Notes under the pieces: generated by a model | Seen by the model: only the letters and a program-made list of their open reading frames with translations | Database searches by the model: none | Told to the model about the DNA's origin: nothing | Translations under genes and position numbers: made by a program | From: CAWKGV01 sp963849305 | GTDB taxonomy: Bacteria > Pseudomonadota > Alphaproteobacteria > Acetobacterales > Acetobacteraceae | Direction of reading: 5' to 3' | Assembly: GCA_963849305.1 (NCBI GenBank) | Contig: CAWKGV010000002.1 | Coordinates: forward strand, 248,001 to 312,000 | DNA: 64,000 bases | Shown here: piece after piece, positions 7,537 through 16,922 of the stretch | Layout: every line of letters begins with the position of its first letter | Position numbering within the stretch: the stretch's first letter is position 1

Positions 7537-10333
7537 GCGGCCGCCCGGCAGACGAGGCCCGAATTCGACCGCGTCGGTGCAGCGCAGGCAAAGCGCGGGG
7601 TGGCGGGGATCGCTGCCCACTTCGGACAGCACTCGCCAGCAGCGCACGCATTTCGTGCCGGGGGCGGGCGTTACGGTCACGAATGGTCGTCCCTGTTCGG
7701 GATCGAGGTCAACGGCGGAGACGATGGCCACCTCCGCCCATTCGTCCGCGGACAAAAGTCCCTCTTCTCCCGACCACAGCGGCACGGAAACCTTCGCCTG
7801 CAACGATGACTTGAGCCATCCCTCAGCCCTCTCCTGCTCCATCGCCGTCGTGATCCGGCGGCGGACCTCGCGCACCTGCGCCCATTTCGCGCCCAAGGCG
7901 GCGTCGCGCCAGTCCGGAGGCAGGGCCGGGAAGGTGTGCAGATGCACGCTGTCCTGCTCGCCGAAACGCGCGCACCATGCCTCCTCGGCGGTGAAGCAGA
8001 GCACCGGGGCGAGCCAGGTCGCGAGGCAACGGTGCAGATGATCGAGCACGCTGCGCGCCGCGCGGCGGCGCAAGCTGTCAGGCCGGTCGCAGTAGATCGC
8101 GTCCTTGCGGATGTCGAAATAGAATGCCGAGAGATCGGTGGCGCAGAAAGTGTGCAGCTCCGGGTAAATGCCTGTCCACTCGTAGGTCTCGACCGCGGCG
8201 CGGATGCGGTCGTCCAGCTCGGTCAGCCGGTGCAGCACCCAGCGTTCGAGTTCCGGCATCTCGGCGCGATCCACGCGCTCGGCCTCGGTGAAGCCGTCGA
8301 GCGAGCCCAACAGCCAGCGCAGCGTGTTGCGCAGTCGGCGGTACAGCTCGGCCTGCTGCTTCAGGATGTCGGGGCCGATGCGCAAATCTTCGGTGTTGTC
8401 CGACATCATCACCCAAAGGCGCAGGATGTCGGCGCCGTATTTGTCCGCCACCTCTTGCGGCGCGGTGACATTGCCAAGCGATTTCGACATCTTCCGGCCC
8501 TGCTCGTCCATGACGAAGCCATGCGTCAGTACCGCCTTGAACGGGGCGCGGCCCCGCGTGCCGACCGATTCCAGCAGCGAGGTTTGGAACCAGCCGCGAT
8601 GCTGGTCGGAGCCTTCCAGATAGAGGTCGGCGGGCCAGGGTAGGCCACGCTCTTCCAGCACGAAGGCGTGGGTCGAGCCCGATTCGAACCAGACCTCGAC
8701 GATGTCCATGACCTGCTCGTAATCGTCCGGGTTGCGCTCGTTGCCAAGGAAACGACTGGGCGGCGTGGAGTACCAGGCATCCGAGCCCTCGGCGGCGAAC
8801 GCCGCGACGACGCGCGCGATCACGTCGGGGTCGCGCAGCGGCTCGCCGCTGCGCTTGTCCACGAACACCGGCAGCGGCACGCCCCAGGCGCGCTGGCGGC
8901 TGATGCACCAATCCGGCCGGGTGCCGACCATGCTGGCGAGCCGGGTGCGTCCGGCTTCGGGGACGAAATGGGTAGCCGCGATCGCCTCCAGCGCGGTCTC
9001 GCGGATGCGCTCCGGCCCGTCCATGCGGATGAACCATTGCGGCGTGGCGCGGAAGATCAGCGGCGCCTTGGAGCGCCAGGAATGCGGGTAGGAATGCACC
9101 AGCGTGCTTCGCGCCAGCAGCGTGCCGGACTCGGCCAGCGCGGCGGCCACCGGCTCGTCCGCCTTGTACACATGCACGCCCCCGAACAGCGGTACCCAGG
9201 CGTTGAACCGGCCGTCGTCGCCCACCGTTTCGGGCACCGGCAGGTCGTGTGCGCGGCCGAGGTCGAAATCTTCCTCGCCATGGCTGGGCGCGATATGGAC
9301 GAAGCCGGTGCCGGCCTCGGTGGTGACGAAGTCGCCGAACAGCACCGGCACGTCATGGTCATAGCCGCGGCTCCGGAGCGGGTGCGCGCAGATCGTGCCG
9401 GCCAGTTCGGCCGCCCTTCAGCACCCGCAGCAAGTGATGGGCGGCGATCTTGGCGTCGGCGCAAAATTGCGGCAGAAGCGCGAGTGCGACCAGCAGCCGC
9501 TCGCCCGCGCGGGCCAGAGAGCCGTCCTCCACCGCATCGACCCGGACCAGCGCGTAATCGAACCCGGACCCGGCGGCGATGGCGCGGTTGCCGGGGATGG
9601 TCCAGGGGGTGGTGGTCCAGATCACCAACGCCGCGCCGACCAGATCCCCGGCCGGCGCGGCGAGCACCGGAAAGCGCACCCAGATCTGGGTCGATTTGTG
9701 GTCGTGGTACTCGACCTCGGCCTCCGCCAGCGCGGTCTTCTCGACCGGCGACCACAGCACCGGCCGCAGCCCCCGGAACAGCGCGCCGTTCAGCAGGAAC
9801 TTGCCGATCTCGGCGGCGATCGCCGCCTCCGAGTCCCGGTCCATCGTCGCATACCGCTCGGCCCAGCCGCCTTCCACGCCGAGCCGGCGAAACTCGCGCT
9901 GCTGGATCTGCATCCAGTGCGCCGCATAGGCGCGGCACTCGGCGCGGAACTGCAACACCGGGACCGCGTCCTTGTCCTTGCCGGCGGCGCGGTACTCCTC
10001 CTCGATCTTCCACTCGATCGGCAGGCCGTGGCAGTCCCAGCCAGGGATGTAGTTCGCGTCATAGCCGGCCATCTGGCGGGTGCGATTGACCACGTCCTTG
10101 AGGATCTTGTTCAGACCGGTGCCGATATGGATGTTGCCATTGGCGTAGGGCGGGCCGTCGTGCAGAATGAATTGCGGTCGACCCTTGGACGCTGTGCGCA
10201 GCCGGCCCCACAGGTCCATCGCGTCCCAGCGGGCGAGGATCTGCGGCTCTTTCTTCGGCAGGTCCGCGCGCAGGGGGAAGGTCGTCTGCGGCAGGAAAAC
10301 GGTGTCGCGGTAATCGCGCTGTGCGTCGCTCAT
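7537..10333 (-). pseudogene. ileS: ileS, isoleucyl-tRNA synthetase, frameshifted in this sequence
   Basis: About 930 codons in two frames. The N-terminal piece starts MSDAQRDYRDTVFLPQT (ATG 10333) and has the class I signature GPPYANGNIHIGTG and the editing (CP1) domain start WTTTPWTIPGNRAI. At about 9409-9416 the frame shifts: GGGCGGCCGAACTG would read KGAEL if one G were removed, restoring AGTICAHPL. The second piece continues through FGDFVTTEAGTGFVHIAP, the KMSKS loop (GRKMSKSLGN) and a zinc ribbon (CVRCW, then CLRC). Isoleucyl-tRNA synthetase is essential and no second copy is visible, so a one-base sequence error is more likely than a real knock-out. There is no stop before lspA. It follows ribF at 137 bp. 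Confidence 0.9.
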
Positions 10334-10470
10334 GGGGGTTCCGGGCGGCATGGGCCGCGGCAATGGGGGGCAAGGGTGCGTGATCTGGAGCGCGTGATCT
10401 TCCCGGCGCTCTCAGCGAGCGGCCGGGCCGGTAATTCGCGCCTGCCTGTAGCTCATTGCCATCGCCTAGA

Positions 10471-11412
10471 CTATGGGGAGCCGGCCATCGCGCGGTCAAG
10501 CAATCGGTACGCTTCAGTGACATCGGCGGCGATTTGCGTGCGGAGCGCGTCCAGGCCGGGGAACTTCACCTCGGGGCGGATATAGGCCCGCAGCGCCACG
10601 GTCAGCTCGGCCCCGTAGAGGTCGCCCGCGAAGTCGAAGACGTTGACCTCAAGCCGGCTCTCGGGGCCGGCGTTGACCGTGGGACGCCGGCCGATATTGG
10701 CCGCTCCGCCCCGCATCGTGCCGTCTGGCAGGCGCACGGTGACGGCATAAACCCCGCGCGCGGGCTCCAAATGCCGGCCGAGTGCCAGGTTGGCGGTGGG
10801 GAAACCGATGGTGCGGCCCCGTTCGTCACCGTGCGCCACCTCGCCGCGAATCGCCCAGGGCCGGCCCAGCTCCGCCGCCGCCCGCTCCGGGTAACCATCT
10901 TGCAAGGCCCGGCGAATCCGGGTGGACGACAGCGGCCCCTCGGAATCGGACACCGGCGGGACCAGGGTGATCCCCATGCCCAGCGCCTCCGCGCGGGCGG
11001 CCAGAAAGCCGGTGTCTCCTCCCCTGCGATGGCCAAAGGCGAAATCCTGGCCAGAGGTCAGGTGGCGCGCGTCCAATCCGCGGTGCAGCACCTCGGTCAC
11101 GAAATCCTCGGCGCTCATGCGGCTGAAGGCGAGCGAGAACGGCAGCTCATAGAGCAACGAAACCCCGAGTGCCGCGAGCGCATCGGCCCGCTCGGCCGAG
11201 AGGGTGAGCCGAAACGGTGGGTCGTCGGGGCGGAACACCTCGCGCGGATGCGGCTCGAAGGTCAGCACCGCGAGCGGCGCCTCCGGCCGTGCCGCGTGCG
11301 CCGCGCGCAGCACGGCGGCGTGGCCCAGATGCACGCCGTCGAAATTGCCGAGCGCGACGCTGGCGCCACGCGCGCCCTCTGGCAGCTCGCGCCAATCGTG
11401 GAAGACGCGCAT
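10471..11412 (-). CDS. ribF: bifunctional riboflavin kinase / FAD synthetase
   Basis: 313 residues, normal length. It phosphorylates riboflavin to FMN and adenylylates FMN to FAD in the cytoplasm. The N-terminal nucleotidyltransferase half has GNFDGVHLGH and the later SSTRIRRALQDG (family ISSTRIR); the C-terminal flavokinase half has GRTIGFPTANL and the barrel segment ARGVYAV with a C-terminal EVNVFDFAGDLYG. ATG 11412 (MRVFHDWREL) is used; a GTG directly before it at 11415 is also possible. It lies 22 bp after the maoC-type gene and upstream of ileS on the same strand, the common alphaproteobacterial order. No FMN riboswitch was seen upstream. Confidence 0.93.
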   Translation of the reverse strand: MRVFHDWRELPEGARGASVALGNFDGVHLGHAAVLRAAHAARPEAPLAVLTFEPHPREVFRPDDPPFRLTLSAERADALAALGVSLLYELPFSLAFSRMSAEDFVTEVLHRGLDARHLTSGQDFAFGHRRGGDTGFLAARAEALGMGITLVPPVSDSEGPLSSTRIRRALQDGYPERAAAELGRPWAIRGEVAHGDERGRTIGFPTANLALGRHLEPARGVYAVTVRLPDGTMRGGAANIGRRPTVNAGPESRLEVNVFDFAGDLYGAELTVALRAYIRPEVKFPGLDALRTQIAADVTEAYRLLDRAMAGSP

Positions 11413-11434
11413 CACTCGCCCCGGGTCATCGCCC

Positions 11435-11846
11435 TCACGGCACCTGCACTTGCGCCTCGCCCTCGATCACCACCTTGCCTCCGGCCGTGCATGTGGTCTT
11501 GAGCGTGGCCCGCTTCTTCGCCGGATCGAGCGCGGTCACCTCGACCGTGGCGGTGACGGTGGCGCCGATCTTCACCGGGGCGCGAAAGCGGAGCGTCTGG
11601 CCGAGATAAATGCTGCCTGGGCCGGGAAGCCGGGTACCCAGCACCGCGCTGATTAGCCCGGCAGAGAGCATCCCATGCGCGATGCGCTCGCCGAACATCG
11701 AATCCCGTGCCGAATTCGGCGTTGATGTGGACCGGGTTGGTGTCGGTGCTGACCGCCGCGAACATCAGGATGTCAGCCTCGGTGATGGTCTTGCCGAGGC
11801 TCGCCGTCTGCCCGATTGCCAGTGTCTCGAAGGAGGCGCCGCTCAT
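11435..11846 (-). pseudogene. MaoC-family (R)-hydratase, frameshifted
   Basis: About 137 codons, the size of a single hot-dog (R)-specific enoyl-CoA hydratase. The first frame gives FETLAIGQTASLGKTITEAD and FAAVSTDTNPVHIN, the MaoC region with the catalytic Asp/His (D-x4-H). Just after NAEFGTG the frame changes at about 11700-11702; removing one T from GATTCG would give GTGSMFGERIAHGM, the normal continuation. The rest (LPGPGSIYLGQTLRFRAPV, GATVTATVEV) is well conserved. The family hydrates trans-2-enoyl-CoA in beta-oxidation or polyhydroxyalkanoate precursor supply. First gene of the ribF-ileS-lspA run. Pseudogene or one-base error. Confidence 0.82.
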
Positions 11847-12038
11847 GAGGTGATCCGTTCCGGGTTGTGGGCACTTTCTGAGCGAACGGGCACCGGCGGG
11901 TCAACCGGCCGAGCTGCTCAACCGCGGCGAGCAGGATCAAATCAATATATCGTGAGGCTGGTCGCCTCTGGCCGGCCCTAGTCGCACCAGGGGTCGTCAA
12001 TCCTATAGTTTCACGCGAAGGACACGGGAGAAACCTCT

Positions 12039-12497
12039 ATGCGGCCGAGGAGTCTGGCATTGCTGTGTCTGCTCATGGCGACGCTGGCCGGGCGTGCCGA
12101 GGGCGAGGTCACTCCGGTCACCTGGACCATCACGGTCGTCGCCAAGGCGCATCGGCCGGTTGGCGTCACGCGCCATCGAGTGCACGCGCGCCGCGCCCAG
12201 CAGCCTTTCGTTTGCGGCCGCCCGGGACCGCGCACCGCCTATGACCGGGCAAGCGGGGTGTCGTTCGATGGGCGCATCGTCAAGGCATTGTTCGGGCAGG
12301 GCCGGACCGTGCTGATCCTGCGCGACGCCAGCGGCCAGACCTGCGCCTACCTGCCCGGCCGAACCGACCTGGCGCGGCATGGGGTGGATCCTGCGCAGCT
12401 CCAGCCGCGCACGCAGGTGGAAGTGGACGGGTTCGCGCATCGATCGAACCGTCGGAAAGTTCTGGTCGAGCAGCTTACGGTGCATCCGCGTGGGTAA
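12039..12497 (+). CDS. secreted protein of unknown function, possible OB-fold
   Basis: 152 residues beginning with a signal peptide (MRPRSLALLCLLMATLAGRAEG). The mature part has two Cys (QPFVCGR and QTCAYLPG) that could pair, and a beta-rich stretch VSFDGRIVKALFGQGRTVLI followed by LQPRTQVEVDGFAHR, which looks like a small OB barrel of the kind in periplasmic DUF5666/DUF6152-like proteins. GGGAGA lies upstream of the ATG at a reasonable distance. It stands alone between the maoC gene and a dead antitoxin. The opposite strand has a long open frame with no domain. Moderate confidence that this strand is coding; no function is assigned. Confidence 0.5.
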   Translation: MRPRSLALLCLLMATLAGRAEGEVTPVTWTITVVAKAHRPVGVTRHRVHARRAQQPFVCGRPGPRTAYDRASGVSFDGRIVKALFGQGRTVLILRDASGQTCAYLPGRTDLARHGVDPAQLQPRTQVEVDGFAHRSNRRKVLVEQLTVHPRG

Positions 12498-12508
12498 TGG
12501 GCACCTGG

Positions 12509-12757
12509 TCAGGGCCGGCCCGGAGCCAACAGCGACATGGCGCCGGGGCTGATCGCGCCGCCCGCGTCGAAGGCGGCGACTAGTGCCCGTTCCTGCTCCG
12601 CGTCCAGGCGGCGTCGGCCATCGGGCAGCCGCTCGGGCACGATGCGTGCGATCGGGAAGCCGTTGCGGGTGACGACGAATTCCTTGCCGGCCTAGACCTC
12701 GCTCAGAACCCGGGCAAAGTGACGGTTGGCGTCCCGGGCGGTGATTGTATCGGTCAT
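12509..12757 (-). pseudogene. Phd/YefM-type antitoxin with an internal amber codon
   Basis: Reading from ATG 12757 gives TDTITARDANRHFARVLSEV, then TAG at codon 22 (12692-12694), then AGKEFVVTRNGFPIARIVPE and an Ala-rich tail ending at 12509. This is the classic N-terminal antitoxin domain (ARDANRHFARVL, then the EVxAGKEFVVTRNG turn). The stop replaces what is normally Glu (GAG to TAG), a single substitution. No PIN, Doc or RelE toxin frame follows at the expected place downstream, which is instead occupied by the opposite-strand secreted gene. A decayed orphan antitoxin; the short tail ISPGAMSLLAPGRP suggests it once paired with a VapC-type toxin. Confidence 0.75.
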
Positions 12758-12814
12758 GGTGGCACCTGCGATCCCACTCCAAGTAGGACATACGCGAGCC
12801 GCCTGCGACCACCG

Positions 12815-13231
12815 TCACAGCCGCTTGTGCACCAAATAGCGACTGTGCCCCGGCGGGTAGTCGGGCAGTTCGCCGAATTGGGTGTAGCCCAGCTTTTCGT
12901 AAAACGGCCGCGCCTGCCAACTATGGGTGTCGAGCCACACGCCGACGCAGCCGCGCCTGCGCGCCTCGTCCTCCGCCATGCGCAGGATCCGCGTCCCGAG
13001 CCCGCGTCCCCGCTCCGTGCCCGGAATGAAGAACAGCGCGACGAACAGCCAGCTCCACATCGTCCAGCCGGTCAGCCCGCCAATCGTCCGGTCGCCGTCC
13101 TTGAGGAGCACCGCGAGCGGGCGCCAGTCGTCCGGGACGCCGCGGAGCAGATTGTAGGCGCTCAGGCCCGCCACGACCGATTTGAGCTCCTGGTCGCTGG
13201 GCTTGTCGGTCAGCACCAGGTCCGGGGTCAT
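12815..13231 (-). CDS. GNAT family N-acetyltransferase
   Basis: 138 residues. The acetyl-CoA pyrophosphate loop is GTERGRGLGTRILRMAEDEA (motif A, R/Q-x-x-G-x-G/A), followed by motif B WLDTHSWQARPFYEKLGYTQ, where the Phe-Tyr-Glu-Lys-Leu-Gly is the usual end of the fold. The N-terminal part DQELKSVVAGLSAYNL is typical of a small alphaproteobacterial subgroup similar to ribosomal or small-molecule acetyltransferases; the acceptor is unknown. It is transcribed divergently from the M20 peptidase with 73 bp between the starts, and lies 57 bp beyond the dead antitoxin. Confidence 0.85.
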   Translation of the reverse strand: MTPDLVLTDKPSDQELKSVVAGLSAYNLLRGVPDDWRPLAVLLKDGDRTIGGLTGWTMWSWLFVALFFIPGTERGRGLGTRILRMAEDEARRRGCVGVWLDTHSWQARPFYEKLGYTQFGELPDYPPGHSRYLVHKRL

Positions 13232-13304
13232 GGCCCGCTCCGTGGACAGGAAGCGTCATTCAGCGCAAACACCCGGCGCACGCAATCGCGACCGGGAGCA
13301 ACCG

Positions 13305-14441
13305 ATGCCGCAGACCGAGGTAGGCCGGTCCGATGACCTGCTGACCGAGCTTGCCGGATGGGTGCGGCTGGAGACCCCGACCACGGACGCCGCCGCGGTG
13401 AACCGGCTCATGGACGTAGCGGAAGCCGAACTGTCCCGCGCCGGCGCCGTGCTCACCCGCATCCCCGGCCGCGACGGGTACGGCGACACTCTGGCCGCTC
13501 GCACACCCAGGCCGAAGGGAGGTGACTCGAAGCCGATCCTGGTAGCCGGGCATCTCGACACTGTCTGGTCGCGCGGCACGCTGGAGGCCATGCCGTATCG
13601 CGTGGACGGCGGCAAGGCGCACGGGCCGGGCATTTACGACATGAAGGCGGGAAGCTTCATTGCCTTGCACGCTGTGCGCGCCATCCTGCGCCAGAACATT
13701 CCGACGCACCGGCCGCTCGTCTTGCTGCTGACCCCGGACGAGGAGGTTGGCAGCCCATCCAGCCGGGAATGGATCGAGCGCGAGGCGGCCGAGGCGGCCT
13801 ATGTCCTGATCCCCGAACCCGCGGGCGGCGGCGGCGCCTGTGTCACCGCGCGCAAGGGGGTGGGCCGGTTCACCGTTCGCATCGAGGGTCGCGGCGCGCA
13901 TGCGGGCGCAAGCTTCCAGGAGGGCGCGTCCGCCGTGGTCGAGCTGGCGCACCAGATCCAGGCCATCCACGGCATGGTGGACCTCGATCGCGGCATCACG
14001 CTGAACGCCGCCCCGATCTGGGGCGGCACACGGCCCAACGTCATTCCGCCCGACGCTGGTTGCGAGATCGACCTCCGTGTGAGCACCGCCGAGGACGGCG
14101 CGGCGATGGAGCGGGCGTTGCTCGGGCTGAACGCGCGAACACCCGGCTGCCGGGTGACGGTCGAGGGTGGCATGAACCGTCCGCCCTTCGCCGAGACGCC
14201 GGAGATCGCCGCGCTGTACGAACGGGCGCGCGCGGTCGCGGCGGGCGTGGGCATCGACCTGCCCCGGCAGAGCCGGGGTGGCGGCTCGGACGGCAATTTC
14301 AGCGCCGCCCTCGGCATCCCGACCCTGGACGGGCTGGGTTGCCCCGGCGCGGGCGCGCATGTGAAGAGCGAGCATATCCTGTGGCGCCAGCTTGCCCCGC
14401 GTGCGGCCTTGCTCGCCGGGCTGTTGGAGACGCTCGATTAG
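13305..14441 (+). CDS. M20 family metallopeptidase (carboxypeptidase G2-like)
   Basis: 378 residues. The catalytic di-zinc domain is recognisable: AGHLDTVW with the first His and catalytic Asp near residue 83, PGIYDMKAG with the bridging Asp, LLTPDEEVGS with catalytic Glu-Glu, LIPEPAG, and the last His near the C-terminus (GAHVKSEHI). Between them lies the dimerisation/lid domain (GVGRFTVRIEGRGAHAGASF). The arrangement matches glutamate carboxypeptidase/CPG2 and ArgE/DapE relatives, which remove C-terminal Glu or acyl groups from peptides or folates. No signal peptide, so it acts in the cytoplasm. ATG 13305 follows GGGAGCA. The MBOAT gene begins 12 bp after its stop, probably co-transcribed. 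Confidence 0.88.
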   Translation: MPQTEVGRSDDLLTELAGWVRLETPTTDAAAVNRLMDVAEAELSRAGAVLTRIPGRDGYGDTLAARTPRPKGGDSKPILVAGHLDTVWSRGTLEAMPYRVDGGKAHGPGIYDMKAGSFIALHAVRAILRQNIPTHRPLVLLLTPDEEVGSPSSREWIEREAAEAAYVLIPEPAGGGGACVTARKGVGRFTVRIEGRGAHAGASFQEGASAVVELAHQIQAIHGMVDLDRGITLNAAPIWGGTRPNVIPPDAGCEIDLRVSTAEDGAAMERALLGLNARTPGCRVTVEGGMNRPPFAETPEIAALYERARAVAAGVGIDLPRQSRGGGSDGNFSAALGIPTLDGLGCPGAGAHVKSEHILWRQLAPRAALLAGLLETLD

Positions 14442-14453
14442 GCTGGCCGGCCG

Positions 14454-15833
14454 ATGCTGTTCAACTCGCAAGCGTTCATCTGCGGCTTCTTGCCGATCGT
14501 GCTCGGCCTCTACTACGCCCTGGCGGGTAGCCGCACCGCGCGGCAGGTGCTGGTCGTGGCCGCGTCACTGTTCTTCTACGGCTGGTGGGATGTCCGGTTC
14601 GTGCCGCTGCTGGTCGGGCTCACGCTCGCCAATTGGCTGATTGCCCGCTGGTTCGGCAAGTGGCGGGCCGGCTTCATTCCGTTGCTGGGTGTGGCGCTCA
14701 ATCTCGGCGTGCTCGCGCTGTTCAAGTATGCAGACTTCCTGCGCGGCAGTTACTATGGCGTGTTCGGCGGCGATTGGACCGCGTGGCATTTGATCTTGCC
14801 GCTCGGCATCAGCTTCTTCGTCTTCCAGAAGATCTCCTACCTGATCGACCTGCGCCGCGGCGACCGTCATGAGTACGGCCTGCTGGACTTCTTCATGTTC
14901 GTGACGTTCTTCCCGCAGCTTATCGCCGGGCCAATCGTCCGCCACAACGAGATCATCCCGCAATTCGACGCCGACCCGCGCCGGGCCGAGATGTGGGAGA
15001 ATTTGTCGCGCGGCTTCGCGCTGTTCTTGATCGGCGTCGCGAAAAAGGTGGCGCTCGCCGATACGCTGGCGATGCTAGCCGATCCGCTGTTCCGCACCGC
15101 CGTCGCCACACCGCTCACCGCCGCCGACGCCTGGATCGCCTGCGCCGCCTATAGCTTGCAGATCTACTTCGACTTCTCCGGCTACTCCGACATGGCGATC
15201 GGACTGGCGCGCATGTTCGGGCTGCATTTGCCGTTCAATTTCGACGCCCCCTACCGGGCCGTGTCGGTGCGCGACTTCTGGCGCCGCTGGCACATGACGC
15301 TGTCCCGGTTCCTGCGCGACTACCTCTATATTCCACTGGGCGGCAACCGCTGCGGGCCGGGGCGGCAGGCAGTCAATGTCATCGTCACCATGCTGCTGGG
15401 CGGGCTGTGGCATGGGGCGAACTGGACCTTCGTCGCTTGGGGCGGGCTGCACGGCGCGGGGCTGGCCGCTAATCACGCTTGGGAACGGGCTGGCCTGCGC
15501 CTGCCGCGCGCCGTTGCCTGGCTGCTGACCTTGCTGTTCGTGATGGCAGGCTGGGTGCTGTTCCGCGCCGAGAGCTTCACCGTGGCTGGCCAGATCTTGG
15601 GCTCGATGCTGGGACTGCACGGGCTTGGCCACGTCGCGCTGGACCGCGAATATGTCGCCGCGCTCGTTGGCGGCGCGGGGGTCGCGGTGCTTGGGCCAAC
15701 CAGCCAGCAGGCAGCGCTGGAGCGGCTGGCGCCGCGCCCCTGGCTCGCGGTTCCCGCCGGCATCGGGCTCGCATATTTGGTGCTTCTCGTCGGGGGACGG
15801 CTGGCCAATGCGTTCATTTACTTCCAGTTCTGA
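14454..15833 (+). CDS. MBOAT family membrane-bound O-acyltransferase (AlgI-like)
   Basis: 459 residues, about ten membrane segments. The N-terminus MLFNSQAFICGFLPIVLGLYY is the family hallmark. Later come the PQLIAGPIVRHNEIIPQF loop, DFSGYSDMAIG, the RDFWRRWHMTLSRFLRDYLYI stretch, and the putative catalytic His in GGLWHGANWTFVAWGGLHG near residue 318. AlgI-type enzymes pass acetyl groups across the inner membrane to a periplasmic transferase that acetylates polysaccharides. The next gene overlaps by 26 bp and encodes an SGNH-like partner. No polysaccharide synthase or export gene is nearby, so the acceptor polymer is unknown. Confidence 0.9.
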   Translation: MLFNSQAFICGFLPIVLGLYYALAGSRTARQVLVVAASLFFYGWWDVRFVPLLVGLTLANWLIARWFGKWRAGFIPLLGVALNLGVLALFKYADFLRGSYYGVFGGDWTAWHLILPLGISFFVFQKISYLIDLRRGDRHEYGLLDFFMFVTFFPQLIAGPIVRHNEIIPQFDADPRRAEMWENLSRGFALFLIGVAKKVALADTLAMLADPLFRTAVATPLTAADAWIACAAYSLQIYFDFSGYSDMAIGLARMFGLHLPFNFDAPYRAVSVRDFWRRWHMTLSRFLRDYLYIPLGGNRCGPGRQAVNVIVTMLLGGLWHGANWTFVAWGGLHGAGLAANHAWERAGLRLPRAVAWLLTLLFVMAGWVLFRAESFTVAGQILGSMLGLHGLGHVALDREYVAALVGGAGVAVLGPTSQQAALERLAPRPWLAVPAGIGLAYLVLLVGGRLANAFIYFQF

Positions 15834-16875
15834 CCCGCGGCTCTGGCGTCGGTTCTTCGGCCTCGCCGCCGGCAGCGGGGTCGCGTGCGTGGCGGTGATC
15901 TACGCCTTCCTGGTGCTGGTCGATCCGTTCGATACTCTGCCGCTCTCCCCGCAAGCGGAACGCTGGCCGGTAGCCACCGACGCGCGCTTCTCCTTCCCCG
16001 CGCTCGCCCGCGCGGCGCGGTTCGACAGCGCCATCATCGGCACCTCGACCAGCCGGTTGCTGCGGCCGGCGGCGCTCGACCCCAAGTTCGGCGCGCGCTT
16101 CGTCAACCTCGCGATGAACGATGCGACGGTGTACGAGCAGGCGCGGCTGCTGGATGTGTTCCGCTGGGCGCACCCGGCGCCGCGCGTGGTGATGGTCGGC
16201 CTCGACGTGCGTTGGTGCGTGACCGGCGACAGCTACCAAAAGCTCACCCCGAGGCCGTTCCCCGATTGGATGTACCGCCGGAGTCTCTGGTCCGGCTATC
16301 TGCGCATGTTCAACCTCTACGCGGTACAGGAGGCGGGCCAGCAGTTCGGCATCCTAGTCGGGCTCAAGCGCCCGGTCTACGGACGGGACGGCTATACCAG
16401 CTTCGTGCCGCCGGATGCCGAGTACGATCCGGCGCGCGCGGAGGCGCATTTGCGTGCCGCATTCCCGGATGTGCCGCCCGGCGCGCGCGCCGGGCGGCCG
16501 CGCGCCTGGCACTACCCGGCGCTGGAGACGCTTGCCGCCGAACTCGGCAAACTGCCGCGCGCGACCCACAAGCTGCTGTTCTTCGTGCCCTATAACCACG
16601 TGCTGTTCTCACCTCCAGGCAGCGAGGGCGCCGCCGTCTGGGACGAGTGCAAGCGCCAGGTCGCCGCGCTCGCCGCCGCTACACCCGATGCGATGGCGGT
16701 GGATTTCATGCGTCCGAGCCCGATCACGGAACGCGATGACAACTATTGGGATCCGCTGCACTATCGAATCGGAGTGGCCGATCGCCTGGCGCGCGATCTC
16801 GGACTTGCGGCGCGCGGCTTTTCGTCATCTGATTTCCGGCTCTTGAACGGCCCGCCCGCGCCGCCTTTGGACTGA
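15808..16875 (+). CDS. membrane-anchored SGNH-like protein, probable partner of the MBOAT acyltransferase
   Basis: 355 residues. One N-terminal membrane anchor (FGLAAGSGVACVAVIYAFLVLVD) is followed by a periplasmic domain with the SGNH block-I-like segment SAIIGTSTSRLLRP, a middle VVMVGLDVRW strand, and a C-terminal DDNYWDPLHYRIGVADRL, which fits the Asp-x-x-His catalytic end of SGNH/GDSL and AlgJ/AlgX-like transferases. The Ser nucleophile position would be in GTSTSR. ATG 15808 lies inside the end of the MBOAT gene (26-bp overlap), implying translational coupling. Likely role: periplasmic O-acetyl transfer to a polysaccharide. The family match is by pattern, not by clear overall similarity. 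Confidence 0.7.
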   Translation: MRSFTSSSDPRLWRRFFGLAAGSGVACVAVIYAFLVLVDPFDTLPLSPQAERWPVATDARFSFPALARAARFDSAIIGTSTSRLLRPAALDPKFGARFVNLAMNDATVYEQARLLDVFRWAHPAPRVVMVGLDVRWCVTGDSYQKLTPRPFPDWMYRRSLWSGYLRMFNLYAVQEAGQQFGILVGLKRPVYGRDGYTSFVPPDAEYDPARAEAHLRAAFPDVPPGARAGRPRAWHYPALETLAAELGKLPRATHKLLFFVPYNHVLFSPPGSEGAAVWDECKRQVAALAAATPDAMAVDFMRPSPITERDDNYWDPLHYRIGVADRLARDLGLAARGFSSSDFRLLNGPPAPPLD

Positions 16876-16922
16876 TCCCGCGCGCTGCCGAACGCGCGTC
16901 AGCGCACGGCGTTTGCAGTCTC

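Noticed and set aside
10364..11415. FMN riboswitch near ribF
   Set aside because: The short gaps on both sides of ribF show no conserved FMN-aptamer (RFN) pattern.
12003..12920. 305-codon open frame on the minus strand
   Set aside because: No domain, covers a secreted gene with signal peptide and the dead antitoxin region; high GC gives long chance frames.
13260..14471. 403-codon open frame opposite the M20 peptidase
   Set aside because: Mirror of a gene with full catalytic motifs; the antisense protein has no family features.
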